Source: Synechococcus sp. CCY 0621 (GTDB lineage: Bacteria > Cyanobacteriota > Cyanobacteriia > PCC-6307 > Cyanobiaceae). Taken from it: a stretch of DNA of 64,000 nucleotides. Positions 33,734-42,865 of the stretch are shown here, in pieces; position 1 is the stretch's first letter, and the number at the start of each line of letters is the position of its first letter. The notes under the pieces were generated by a model. It had not been told where the DNA came from, did not search any database, and saw only the letters and a program-made list of their open reading frames with translations. The position numbers were made by a program, and so were the translations under genes. The stretch spans positions 1 to 64,000 of the forward strand of contig NZ_JAFKRH010000025.1 in NCBI RefSeq assembly GCF_019038465.1, in the 5' to 3' direction.

Positions 33734-34751
33734 GGCCCCCCACCTTCCACCGCTGAGCCTGCCGCCGGGCTGGCTGCCGGCCGAGCCCAACGACGGCTGG
33801 ACCTACCGCGACCGGATTCCCCCCTCCGGAGCCGGTCTGGGGGTGGTGGCCTTCTACGCGGAGCGCTATGGCCACTCCAGCCCGGCGGCATGGGAACGAC
33901 GCCTGGTGGCTGGTGAGATCAGCCGCAACGGCGAGATTCTGCGGGCCGACGTGACCCTCGCCGGCGGCGACCGGTTGCTCTGGCGGCGTCCCCCCTGGGC
34001 GGAGCCCGCCGTGCCGGCCCGCTGGGGGGTGATCCACGACGACGGCGATCTGCTGGTGATCGACAAGCCCAGCGGCCTGCCCGTGCTGCCGGCGGGCGGG
34101 TTCCTGGAGCACACTGTGCTGCGGCTGCTGGAGCGCCGCCACGGCGACGACCCCGCCGGCCTGCCGCGGCCGGTGCACCGCCTGGGGCGTTTCACCTCCG
34201 GTCTTCTGGTGTGCGCCCGCCGGCCGGCCACCCGCGCCTCGCTCAGCGCCCAGCTGCGGGAGAGCACGGGCTCGATGGTCAGTGGCGCCAGTGGCGGCGT
34301 CGGTGGCGTGGCGCCGCCCTGCCGCAAGCTCTACCGGGCCCTGCTGGTGCCGGGCCGGCTGGCCCTGGCGGCCGGCGACAGCCTGGCGATCACCACACCG
34401 ATCGGCCGGCGACCCCACCCACCGCTCGGGGAGATCTGGTGTGCGGCCGCGGCCGGCGATCCGGGCGCCCTGCCGGCCCGCAGCCGGCTCACCCTGCTGG
34501 AGAGTGGCAGCGAGGCCGATCTGGTCGAGGTGGCGATCCTCACCGGACGGCCCCATCAGATCCGCATCCACTGCGCCGCTCTCGGAGCGCCGCTGCGGGG
34601 GGATCCGCTGTATCTGGCGGGCGGCTGGGCCCGCCCCGGGGGCCTGCCGGGCGAAGGCGGCTACCGGCTCCAGGCCCGCTGGCTGCGGCTGCACCGTCCA
34701 GATGGGTCCGTCCTGGAGCTGCAGGCCCCTCCGGCGGAAGGCCTGGGCTGA
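33717..34751 (+). CDS. RluA-family pseudouridine synthase-like protein with altered catalytic motif
   Basis: A 344-residue protein of the RluA/RsuA fold: an S4-like start, then VIHDDGDLLVIDKPSGLPVLP, the region of the catalytic Asp, and the late blocks VEVAILTGRPHQIRIHCAALG and GDPLYLAGG. The usual catalytic motif HRLD-x-x-TSG reads VHRLGRFTSGLLVCAR here, so the catalytic Asp is Gly. A subgroup in cyanobacteria and plants with an HRLG or HRIG variant may exist, as I recall, so the change could be a family feature and not a defect. Enzyme activity should not be assumed. The ATG at 33717 overlaps the end of the response regulator. Confidence 0.8.
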   Translation: MGWSIEAPHLPPLSLPPGWLPAEPNDGWTYRDRIPPSGAGLGVVAFYAERYGHSSPAAWERRLVAGEISRNGEILRADVTLAGGDRLLWRRPPWAEPAVPARWGVIHDDGDLLVIDKPSGLPVLPAGGFLEHTVLRLLERRHGDDPAGLPRPVHRLGRFTSGLLVCARRPATRASLSAQLRESTGSMVSGASGGVGGVAPPCRKLYRALLVPGRLALAAGDSLAITTPIGRRPHPPLGEIWCAAAAGDPGALPARSRLTLLESGSEADLVEVAILTGRPHQIRIHCAALGAPLRGDPLYLAGGWARPGGLPGEGGYRLQARWLRLHRPDGSVLELQAPPAEGLG

Positions 34752-34939
34752 TCGACGCCGTGCCGTGCCGCTGGAAGGCTGGACTTCAGACCTGTGGAGC
34801 CGGTGCACGGCTGTTCGATGCTTCGCTTCAGGTCCTGTACAGGCTGTACAGAATCAGGAATGCCCATGGGCGATACCCATGGGGAAAGCCCGTCAGCCCA
34901 GCCCCTGCGTCACGATCTCCGGCGTGCCCCGGTCGCTGG
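34752..34939. other. Convergent spacer with inverted repeats
   Basis: A 188-bp spacer between the RluA-like gene and chlM, both ending into it. It contains the perfect inverted repeat CTGTACA-GGC-TGTACAG (34835-34851) and two palindromes around CCCATGGG (34862-34871 and 34876-34883). The arrangement could mark overlapping transcript ends or a protein-binding site. Confidence 0.4.
34835..34851. repeat. Perfect 17-bp inverted repeat
   Basis: CTGTACA, three bases GGC, then TGTACAG. The half-sites resemble TGTACA-type operator halves, including some LexA-like boxes, but the site lies between two convergent gene ends and not at a promoter. It could also fold as a weak hairpin in RNA. Confidence 0.5.
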
Positions 34940-35680
34940 TCAGGCCGGGTCGCGCTCGAAGGCGATCAGCCGGGAGAAGTAGAAGGGGGCCTGGTTGAGG
35001 CTGCGGTGGACGGGGCGGAAGCCGGCGCTGGCGGCCGCCGCCACGATCCCGTCTTCCCGCAGGGTGTAGGCGCGGGTGGTCTTGCTCGGTCCGGGGAACA
35101 GCTGACCGATCTGCTTGAGCACCGCCAGCAGCGGCGTGTAGGGGGCGAAGCTGACGATCAGCTGGCGTTCGGCCATCGCCGCCAGATGCCGCACCATCGC
35201 TTCGGCCGCGGCCTGGGGGTAGTGGATGAAGACGTCCAGGCAGATCACCGTGTCGTAGCGACCCTGGAGGCTCTCCAGGTCGGAGACGCTGAAGCTGAGC
35301 CGCTCGGAAGCCAGGCCGGCCTCGGCGGCGCGGCGACTGGCCTCGGCCACCATGGCCGCCGAGAGATCGCTGGCGGCGATCGAGCCGGCCCCGAGGGCCG
35401 CCAGGGGCAGGCTGAGGCTGCCGACGCCGCAGCCCGCATCGCAGAAGCTGCGGCTCGCGAGGTCGCCCTGCTGCTGCAACCACGCCAGCACGGCGTCCAC
35501 CGTCTTCTGGTGGCCGATGCGGATGTTGCGCTGGACCCGGTTCACCTCTTCGCTGTCGCTGTAGATGCGGTTCCAGCGTTCAAAGCCGGTGCTTTCGAAG
35601 TAGGCCTGCACCTCGGCCTTCTCGGCCTGCGTCTCAGCCTGTGCCTCGGCGGGCGCGGGGGGTTGCAGTTCCGGGGGCAT
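34940..35680 (-). CDS. chlM: Magnesium-protoporphyrin IX methyltransferase
   Basis: A SAM-dependent enzyme methylating the propionate of Mg-protoporphyrin IX, an early step of chlorophyll synthesis. 246 residues. N-terminal YFESTGFERWNRIYSDSEEVNRVQ is diagnostic; SAM motif I is CDAGCGVGSLSLPLA; then ICLDVFIHYPQ, SFAPYTPLL, and LFPGPSKTTRAYTLREDGI near the end. The first 20 or so residues are Ala/Gln/Pro-rich. It stands convergent to the RluA-like gene with an inverted-repeat spacer; nagA ends about 700 bp to the right in the same strand group. Confidence 0.97.
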   Translation of the reverse strand: MPPELQPPAPAEAQAETQAEKAEVQAYFESTGFERWNRIYSDSEEVNRVQRNIRIGHQKTVDAVLAWLQQQGDLASRSFCDAGCGVGSLSLPLAALGAGSIAASDLSAAMVAEASRRAAEAGLASERLSFSVSDLESLQGRYDTVICLDVFIHYPQAAAEAMVRHLAAMAERQLIVSFAPYTPLLAVLKQIGQLFPGPSKTTRAYTLREDGIVAAAASAGFRPVHRSLNQAPFYFSRLIAFERDPA

Positions 35681-35711
35681 GGGGCGCAGGGCCGTTCGGG
35701 TGGGCCGGATC

Positions 35712-36905
35712 CTAGGCAGGTGGGGCCTGGGGCACGGTTTCGGGGCGCCGCCAGTCCAGGCGCCCGTCGGCCGCCGTGCTCCAGCGCAGGGTGTCCGCCA
35801 GCGGCTGCCCCAGCAGCAGCTGCTCCAGCCGCCGCCGTTCCCCCAGCAGGCGCCGGGGGGCGAGGGTGGCCGCGGCGATCGAAGCGGCCACCTGGCCGCT
35901 CCAGCCGGCCAGCCGCCGCACCCCCTCCAGCAGCGGCAGGGTCACCCCGGCCAGGGTGCCGTCCTCCAAGCGGCAGCTGCCGTCCTGCACCAGCAGCAGC
36001 CGTTCGTCCCAGCGGTGGGTGCCGTCGGCCAGTCCGTAGGGGGCCAGGGCGTCGCTGACGATCACCACCTGGCGGGGCGCCAGCCGCTGCAGCAGCACCG
36101 CCATGGTGGGGTCCACGTGCACGCCGTCGGCGATCAGCCCCAGGGCCACCTCCCCCTGGCGCAGCGCGGCGCCGACGGGCCCCGGGGCGCGGTGGTGCAG
36201 CCCTGCCATAGCATTGAAGCTGTGGGTGAGCATCCCCACGCCCTGCGTGAAGGACTGGCTGGCCTGGGCCGCATCGGCGCCGCTGTGGCCCAGGCTGACC
36301 ACCACGCCGGCGGCCTGCAGCGCCGCAATCACCTCGGCGGCCCCCTCCAGCTCCGGGGCCAGCGTCACCAGGGCGACATCGGCCTCCGGGCCGCCCGCGA
36401 AGCCGGCGATCAGCCGCTCGAGGGCGGCCCGGCTGGGGGCCTGCAGGTGCTGGGCCGGGTGGGCGCCGCGCCGCTCCGGGGCGAGGAACGGCCCCTCCAG
36501 ATGGGCGCCCAGCAACCGGCAACGCCCTGGCCGGTGCCGGCGGCGGGCCTCGGCCAGCACCGCCAGGGCCTGGCGCAGGGCCTGCGGGTCGCAGGTCACC
36601 AGGGTGGGAGAGATGGCCTCCACCCCGTCCCTCCACAGCAGCTCCAGCAAGGCCTGCAGGCGGGGCAGATCGCTGGACGTGAGTTCGGGGAAGGCCAGGC
36701 CCAGGCCGCCGTTGATCTGCAGGTCGACCCCCCCCATGGACAGCCAGTCGCCGCCCCAGTCCTCGCCGGCGGCCCGGCTCCCCGGTGGCGTGGGCCGCAC
36801 CCGGGCGATCAGCCCTTCGCTGTCGACACCAACTCTCCAGCGCGCCTCTGTTTCGTTGCAGGCCAGGTCGTCGCCCGCCAGTCGCAGGTTGGTCAGCCAG
36901 CGCAT
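35712..36905 (-). CDS. nagA: N-acetylglucosamine-6-phosphate deacetylase family protein
   Basis: An amidohydrolase-fold protein of the NagA type that deacetylates GlcNAc-6-P in amino-sugar recycling. From ATG 36905 it has 397 residues (an in-frame ATG at 36935 would add 10). Markers are GGVDLQINGGLGLAFPE near the start, LLGAHLEGPFLAPERRGAHP, SLGHSGADAAQA, THSFNAMAGLHHRAPGPVG, LIADGVHVDPTMAVLL and VIVSDALAPYGLADG. The metal-site Glu is in HLEGPF and the histidines in HSGA and HSFNAM. It lies divergent from purE, with about 50 bp between. The metabolic link to other nag genes is not visible in the window. Confidence 0.88.
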   Translation of the reverse strand: MRWLTNLRLAGDDLACNETEARWRVGVDSEGLIARVRPTPPGSRAAGEDWGGDWLSMGGVDLQINGGLGLAFPELTSSDLPRLQALLELLWRDGVEAISPTLVTCDPQALRQALAVLAEARRRHRPGRCRLLGAHLEGPFLAPERRGAHPAQHLQAPSRAALERLIAGFAGGPEADVALVTLAPELEGAAEVIAALQAAGVVVSLGHSGADAAQASQSFTQGVGMLTHSFNAMAGLHHRAPGPVGAALRQGEVALGLIADGVHVDPTMAVLLQRLAPRQVVIVSDALAPYGLADGTHRWDERLLLVQDGSCRLEDGTLAGVTLPLLEGVRRLAGWSGQVAASIAAATLAPRRLLGERRRLEQLLLGQPLADTLRWSTAADGRLDWRRPETVPQAPPA

Positions 36906-36954
36906 CCGGGCAGCCACGGGACGGGACAATGCCATCCTCGCCGTCCCCCGCCCC

Positions 36955-37512
36955 ATGGATCCCGCTGCCCCAGCATCCGCGTCTGCCCCGCCGCCCCGGG
37001 TGGCGGTGGTGATGGGCAGCGATTCCGACCTGCCGACGCTGGAGCCGGCGGTGCGGATCCTGGAGCAGCTGGGGGTGGCCACCGAAGTGCGGGTGCTCTC
37101 GGCCCATCGCACCCCGCGGGAGATGGCGGCCTTCGCCGAGGCGGCCGCCTCCCGGGGCCTGCGGGTGATCATCGCCGGGGCGGGCGGCGCCGCCCACCTG
37201 CCCGGCATGGTGGCCGCCTTCTGCCTGCTGCCTGTCATTGGCGTGCCCGTGCGCAGCCAGGCCCTCTCCGGGGTGGATTCGCTGCATTCCATCGTGCAGA
37301 TGCCGGCGGGGATCCCGGTGGCGACGGTGGCCATCGGTGGCGGTCTCAACGCCGGTCTGCTGGCGGCCTCGATCCTGGCCATTGCCGATCCCGTGCTCGC
37401 GCAGGCCCTGGAGGCCTACCGCCGTGGTCTGCACGATCAGGTGGTGGCCAAGGATGGGCGCCTGCAGGCCCTCGGCAGCGCTGCCTACCTGGAGGGGATG
37501 GGCCAGGGATGA
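36955..37512 (+). CDS. purE: 5-(carboxyamino)imidazole ribonucleotide mutase
   Basis: The class I PurE mutase of purine synthesis, moving the carboxyl of N5-CAIR to C4. 185 residues. After a short Ala/Pro-rich start come VAVVMGSDSDLPTLEPA, VLSAHRTPREMA (active-site His), IIAGAGGAAHLPGM, PVRSQALSGVDSLHSIVQMP and PVATVAIGGGLNAGLLA. Its TGA overlaps an ATG of a 27-codon frame that itself runs into the start of the AI-2E transporter gene. Confidence 0.96.
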   Translation: MDPAAPASASAPPPRVAVVMGSDSDLPTLEPAVRILEQLGVATEVRVLSAHRTPREMAAFAEAAASRGLRVIIAGAGGAAHLPGMVAAFCLLPVIGVPVRSQALSGVDSLHSIVQMPAGIPVATVAIGGGLNAGLLAASILAIADPVLAQALEAYRRGLHDQVVAKDGRLQALGSAAYLEGMGQG

Positions 37513-37592
37513 AGCGCTGGCCGTTGCCGGCCCGGCAGGCCAAGCTGATGGGAGTTCATCGATCCACCGGGGGCGTGCCCGGCTCCCGCTGA
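37509..37592 (+). CDS. Possible coupled 27-aa small ORF
   Basis: MKRWPLPARQAKLMGVHRST and a Gly/Pro/Ser/Arg end, 27 residues in all. Its ATG overlaps the purE stop (ATGA) and its TGA overlaps the ATG of the next gene, as in a chain of coupled genes. The peptide is basic and has no clear domain. It may only serve to carry ribosomes from purE into the downstream gene, or be chance. Confidence 0.3.
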   Translation: MKRWPLPARQAKLMGVHRSTGGVPGSR

Positions 37593-38677
37593 TGCTTGAG
37601 CGGCTGGTGCTGCCCCCATGGCTGCGGTTCTCGCTGGCCCTGCCCCTGCTGGTGCTCAACCTGTGGGTGCTGCGCCAGTTGCTGGTGCCCCTGGCGCCGT
37701 TCCCGGCCCTGTTCCTGACGGCCGCCCTGCTGGCCTTCCTGCTCGACATCCCTAGCCGCTGGTTGATCCAGCGCGGTCTGCCCCGGCCGGTGGCGCTGCT
37801 GCTGGTGCTGGGGCTGAGCCTCTCGGTGGTGGTGCTGGCCGTCCTGGTGCTGGTCCCCCGCCTGGTGGAGCAGCTGGGTGACCTGGTGCTGGCCCTTCCC
37901 AGCTGGCTGGCCCAGGGGGAAACCCTGCTGGGGCAGCTGCAGAGCTGGGCCACCGAGCGGGGGCTGCCCACCGACTTCGGGGGCCTCAGCAGCGAACTGA
38001 TCACCCGCACCAGCAAGATTGCCTCCCAGCTCAGCCAGCAGGTGCTGGGGATCCTGGGGGCCACCGTCAGCATCACCGTCAACACGGTGATTGTCCTGGT
38101 GCTGGCGGTCTTTCTGCTGCTGGGCGGTGAGGGCATCGCCAAGGGGCTTGCCGAATGGCTGCCCCCTGGCACACGGTCTCTGGTTCTCAACACCCTGGAC
38201 CGCACCTTCCGGGGCTATTTCGCCGGCCAGGTGGTGCTGGCCCTGATCCTCAGCGGTGCCCAGAGCCTGGTGTTCACCCTGCTCGGGATCCCCTATGGGG
38301 TGCTGTTCGCCGTGGCGATCGGCTACACCACGCTGATTCCCTATGCCAGTGCCCTCACCATCGTGGGGGTGAGCGTGCTGCTGGCGCTCCAGGATCCACG
38401 CACCGGCCTGGAGGTGCTGGCCGTGGCGATCACCGTCGGCCAGGTGGTCGACCAGGTGATCCAGCCGCGGCTGATGGGGTCGATCGTGGGGCTGCAGCCG
38501 GCCTGGTTGCTGATCAGCCTGCCGATCGGCGCCCGGCTGGGGGGGCTGCTGGGGCTCGGCGAACTGCTGGGCCTGCTGCTGGCGGTGCCGGTGGCCAGCT
38601 GTGCCAAGACCTTCCTTGATGCCTGGGCCCTGCGTCTTCGCGCCGAACCGTTCAGGGTTCCGCCGGCGCCGGAATGA
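37592..38677 (+). CDS. AI-2E transporter family membrane protein
   Basis: A 361-residue member of the AI-2E/PerM/UPF0118 exporter family, with about eight hydrophobic segments. Typical blocks are the N-terminal helix pair ([12 protein letters not shown] and [23 protein letters not shown]), [14 protein letters not shown], the glycine-rich [12 protein letters not shown]-x-[48 protein letters not shown], and [19 protein letters not shown]. The role may be transport of signalling molecules or ions; the substrate is unknown. Its end overlaps the convergent cysC by 26 nt. Confidence 0.9.
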   Translation: MLERLVLPPWLRFSLALPLLVLNLWVLRQLLVPLAPFPALFLTAALLAFLLDIPSRWLIQRGLPRPVALLLVLGLSLSVVVLAVLVLVPRLVEQLGDLVLALPSWLAQGETLLGQLQSWATERGLPTDFGGLSSELITRTSKIASQLSQQVLGILGATVSITVNTVIVLVLAVFLLLGGEGIAKGLAEWLPPGTRSLVLNTLDRTFRGYFAGQVVLALILSGAQSLVFTLLGIPYGVLFAVAIGYTTLIPYASALTIVGVSVLLALQDPRTGLEVLAVAITVGQVVDQVIQPRLMGSIVGLQPAWLLISLPIGARLGGLLGLGELLGLLLAVPVASCAKTFLDAWALRLRAEPFRVPPAPE

Positions 38678-39278
38678 TGCCGCGCCGCTCCAGTTCGGCC
38701 ATCACCTGGGCCACCGAGTCGTCGAGGCTCTGCTCACCCGTGGCCACCCGCAGCTCGGGGGCCTCGGGGGCTTCGTAGGGGCTGGAGATGCCGGTGAATT
38801 CCTTGATCTCCCCAGCCCGGGCCTTGGCGTAGAGGCCTTTGGTGTCCCGTTGTTCGCAGACCTCCAGGTCGGCAGCGCAGTGGATCTCGAGGAAATCGCC
38901 CGCCTCAACCAGCTCGCGGGCCCGCTGGCGGTCGGCCTGGAAGGGGGAGACGAAGGCGGTGAGCACCACCACCCCGGCATCCAGAAACAATTTCGCCACC
39001 TCACCGATCCGGCGGATGTTCTCCTCCCGGTCGGCGTCGGAGAAGCCCAGATCGCTGCAGAGCCCGTGGCGCACGTTGTCGCCATCCAGCACGTAACAGG
39101 CCAACCCCTGCTCGAACAGGGCCGAATTCACCGCGTTGGCCAGGGTGCTCTTCCCCGCCCCCGAGAGGCCCGTGAACCAGAGGATGGCGCTGCGGTGGCC
39201 CCGTTGGTGGGCCCGGGCGGCGCGGGTCACGGTCGAGTGGTGCCAGACGATGTTGGTGGCCTTGGCAGGCGAGGTCAT
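38652..39278 (-). CDS. cysC: Adenylylsulfate kinase (APS kinase)
   Basis: Phosphorylates APS to PAPS with ATP, for sulfate assimilation and sulfotransfer. From ATG 39278 it has 208 residues; the longer start at 39314 looks non-native. P-loop [35 protein letters not shown] with its key Arg, [28 protein letters not shown], and [19 protein letters not shown] are all conserved. The C-terminus overlaps the AI-2E transporter gene convergently. It lies next to the SUI1 gene. Confidence 0.96.
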   Translation of the reverse strand: MTSPAKATNIVWHHSTVTRAARAHQRGHRSAILWFTGLSGAGKSTLANAVNSALFEQGLACYVLDGDNVRHGLCSDLGFSDADREENIRRIGEVAKLFLDAGVVVLTAFVSPFQADRQRARELVEAGDFLEIHCAADLEVCEQRDTKGLYAKARAGEIKEFTGISSPYEAPEAPELRVATGEQSLDDSVAQVMAELERRGIIPAPAEP

Positions 39279-39320
39279 CTCGGACACGGAACGCACAGAA
39301 GCATCGGGGCGCATTCTCCC

Positions 39321-39647
39321 CTACCCCCCTGCCTGCTTCGGCCGGAACCCCTGTGCCTCCAGCTCAGCCAGGGTGAGGGCCACCTGGTCGCCCTGGAGTT
39401 CGATCACCCCGTCTTTGAGGGTGCCGCCGGTGCCGGCGCGGGTCTTGAGCCGCTGCAGCAAGGCGCGGGCTTCGACGTCTGGAACCTCCAGCCCCGTGAC
39501 CGCCGTGACCAGCTTGCCGCCCTTGCCCGCCTTGGTGCGCTGCACCCGCACCCGCTGCTGGGCCCTGGCCACGCCAGGGCCACCGGGGGACGCTGGCCGT
39601 TGCAGGCTCTCCGAGCTACTGAACTCCCTCCAACCGCCCTTAGCCAT
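39321..39647 (-). CDS. SUI1/YciH-family translation factor
   Basis: A 108-residue protein of the SUI1/eIF1-like family. A flexible, Ser/Gly-rich N-terminus is followed by RVRVQRTKAGKGGKLVTAVTG, then the SUI1 core LLQRLKTRAGTGGTLKDG and VIELQGDQVALTLAELEAQG. In bacteria these proteins modulate start-site selection. The family is widespread in cyanobacteria. Its start overlaps the PhyH gene end by 8 nt, so the two may be co-transcribed. Confidence 0.88.
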   Translation of the reverse strand: MAKGGWREFSSSESLQRPASPGGPGVARAQQRVRVQRTKAGKGGKLVTAVTGLEVPDVEARALLQRLKTRAGTGGTLKDGVIELQGDQVALTLAELEAQGFRPKQAGG

Positions 39648-40650
39648 GGGTGCGGCCCCCCCTGAAGAGCTGCTTCATGCGGCGGCCGGCGGCGGACACC
39701 AACCGGGACGGCAAGGATCTGGATCGCATCGTTTCAGGTAGAGACGGCGGTTCGGAGAAGTCGTAGCCCTCCCCGACGCGATGGCGGGCCATGGCCTTGT
39801 GATTCGCGGCGGCGGTGTAGTGGCAGACGTAGGAGCGGCGGGTGCGCGAAGGATCGGCCATGGCGGTACCGCCGTGAATCAGCGCCCCGTGCCAGATCAG
39901 CAGGTCGCCGCGCCTGGGCAGGTAGATGCTCGGTGTCCAGCCCTGCTGGTTGATCAAGGCGCTCAGGTAATGCCCATACCCTGCGGCTGTCTGAGGGTCG
40001 GTGTTGCGGCTGGCCAGAATTCCGCCCTGGTTCCAGTCGTAGAACTGATGCTCCGCCAGGAGATGGGAACCCTTGTAATACACAAGCGGCCCGGCCTGAT
40101 CGCTGATGTCTTCCAGGGGAATCCAGGCTGCGGCCAGATGGCCCAGCCGGTTGTGATGGTGCACATAGGAGAAGTCCTGGTGCAAGGATTGTTCGCTGCT
40201 TTTCCAGAAGGTGAGCGATTGAATCAGGGCCGGTGCCGATCCGAAGAGCTCATCGAGAAAAGCGATAATGGGCTTTGAGAAGGCAAGATCGCGGGCTGAA
40301 TCGAAGTAGCGATGCAGGTCATTGAGCTTGAGCCCAGGTCCTGCCTGGCGCAAATCTGTGATACCCAACTTTGGAAGATTGCGTAGAACCCTGGCTTCGT
40401 AGTGATCGGCATTGCCGTCAATGCCGATCAGGCCATACAGCAGGGAGGCCTGGGCCAGGCGCGGCAGGTCGTCCAAGTCGGCGTCCACCCGATCGAGCAG
40501 GACAGGGTCCATCACCTGCGGAAAGATGATCACACCGTCCCGGAGGAACTGAAGCACTTGCTCTGAATAAATCTGGCTCGCTACTTCGGGCTGCTGACGA
40601 TACAGCCGTTCCGCCAGTGTCAGGGTAGAGAGGTAGTGGCTGGGAAGCAT
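39640..40650 (-). CDS. Phytanoyl-CoA dioxygenase (PhyH) family protein
   Basis: A 336-residue protein from ATG 40650 (the frame remains open to 40713). It has the PhyH iron and 2-oxoglutarate core: HQDFSYVHHHN supplies His-x-Asp, LVYYKGSHLLAEH and LPRRGDLLIWHGALIHGG supply the second half, and the Arg-containing RTRRSYVCHYT tail fits 2-oxoglutarate binding. Members hydroxylate many substrates and some cyanobacterial ones modify natural products; substrate unknown. It is visibly less GC-rich in its N-terminal part than its neighbours. Its end overlaps the SUI1 gene start. Confidence 0.85.
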   Translation of the reverse strand: MLPSHYLSTLTLAERLYRQQPEVASQIYSEQVLQFLRDGVIIFPQVMDPVLLDRVDADLDDLPRLAQASLLYGLIGIDGNADHYEARVLRNLPKLGITDLRQAGPGLKLNDLHRYFDSARDLAFSKPIIAFLDELFGSAPALIQSLTFWKSSEQSLHQDFSYVHHHNRLGHLAAAWIPLEDISDQAGPLVYYKGSHLLAEHQFYDWNQGGILASRNTDPQTAAGYGHYLSALINQQGWTPSIYLPRRGDLLIWHGALIHGGTAMADPSRTRRSYVCHYTAAANHKAMARHRVGEGYDFSEPPSLPETMRSRSLPSRLVSAAGRRMKQLFRGGRTHG

Positions 40651-40789
40651 CTCTGGCGTTCGTTTGGGGCTGGGCCGTCTCACCAGGTGATGCCCACGGT
40701 TCTGAGCTGGCACTCCGGAATCCGCGGAGCCGTCCCAGCCGTGCCGGGTGGTGCCTCCCTACTCTGAATCATCCCCTTCAGTACCTCCG

Positions 40790-42049
<1,260 letters not shown>

Positions 42050-42079
42050 GTTTCCCGCCCCGCTCGCCAGGCTGTGGCC

Positions 42080-42865
42080 TCAGAGCGGATCCTGCTCCCA
42101 GGGGAAACGGGGCAGCTTGTTGAGGCCCTCCTGCATGTGGCGGGCCCACACATCCATGGTGTGCTGGATCTCCGGGGCCTCCTTTTCGAGTTTGAGGTGG
42201 CGGCCCACCTTGAATTCGTCACGGCGCACTAGGGCGATCTCGAAGGGTGGCCCCACGGTGAGATTGGAGCGGCGGGTCACGATCTCTGACACCAGGCAGA
42301 GGCGCGCCGCATCCTCCAGGGAGAGGTCCGGTCTGCCGATGTAATCGAGGGGAGGCTTGCCGTACTTGGTTTCGCCGATCTGCAGGAAGGGGGTGTCGGC
42401 GGTGGCCATGATCGCGTTGCCCTGGGGATACACCATGTAGAGCCCGTGGGGCTGGCCGGCGATCTGGCCGCCCAGGATGAAGCTGGCCTCGCCGCTGGCA
42501 CCCGCCTGGCGCAGGTTGGGATTGAACTCCTTCTGGACCATCACATTGAGGCGGCCGATGTAATCGGCCACCTCAAACAGATAACGGGCGGTGAGCATGC
42601 TCGGTCCGGCCGGGGGGTCGTCCTGGCGGCTCCACTGGGGACTGGGACCGGCTCCGTGGTTCTCGATGTCGCGGCGGATGCGATTGAGCACGGCCTGGGT
42701 GGTGCCCAGATTGCCGGCTGCCATCAGCACGAACAGCCGATCCGGAGCCGGCGCCAGCACATGCATCTTGCTGTAGCTGGAGATGTAATCGACGCCTGCG
42801 TTGGTGCGGGAGTCGGAGGCGAACACCAGGCCGCTCTGGAGCAGAAAACCGAGGCAATAGGTCAT
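42080..42865 (-). CDS. Anbu peptidase (proteasome-like beta subunit ancestor)
   Basis: A 261-residue Ntn-hydrolase of the Anbu (ancestral beta-subunit) group, a proteasome/HslV relative that forms helical assemblies. The start MTYCLGFLLQSGLVFASDSR leaves Thr2 as the catalytic nucleophile after Met removal; then NAGVDYISSYSKMHVL, LFVLMAAGNLGTTQAVL, SFILGGQIAGQPHGLYMVYP, and DLSLEDAARLCLVSEIV. The ATG at 42865 overlaps the hrcA stop (TGATG), so it is coupled to hrcA. The usual anbu partners (transglutaminase and ATP-grasp type genes) are absent here. Substrates unknown. Confidence 0.92.
   Translation of the reverse strand: MTYCLGFLLQSGLVFASDSRTNAGVDYISSYSKMHVLAPAPDRLFVLMAAGNLGTTQAVLNRIRRDIENHGAGPSPQWSRQDDPPAGPSMLTARYLFEVADYIGRLNVMVQKEFNPNLRQAGASGEASFILGGQIAGQPHGLYMVYPQGNAIMATADTPFLQIGETKYGKPPLDYIGRPDLSLEDAARLCLVSEIVTRRSNLTVGPPFEIALVRRDEFKVGRHLKLEKEAPEIQHTMDVWARHMQEGLNKLPRFPWEQDPL

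Noticed and set aside
32327-33790. Upstream part of the long minus-strand frame that contains the cysteine desulfurase
   Set aside because: The enzyme begins at MLTYLDHH (32326). The upstream portion is antisense to the exported protein and response regulator genes and has no domain.
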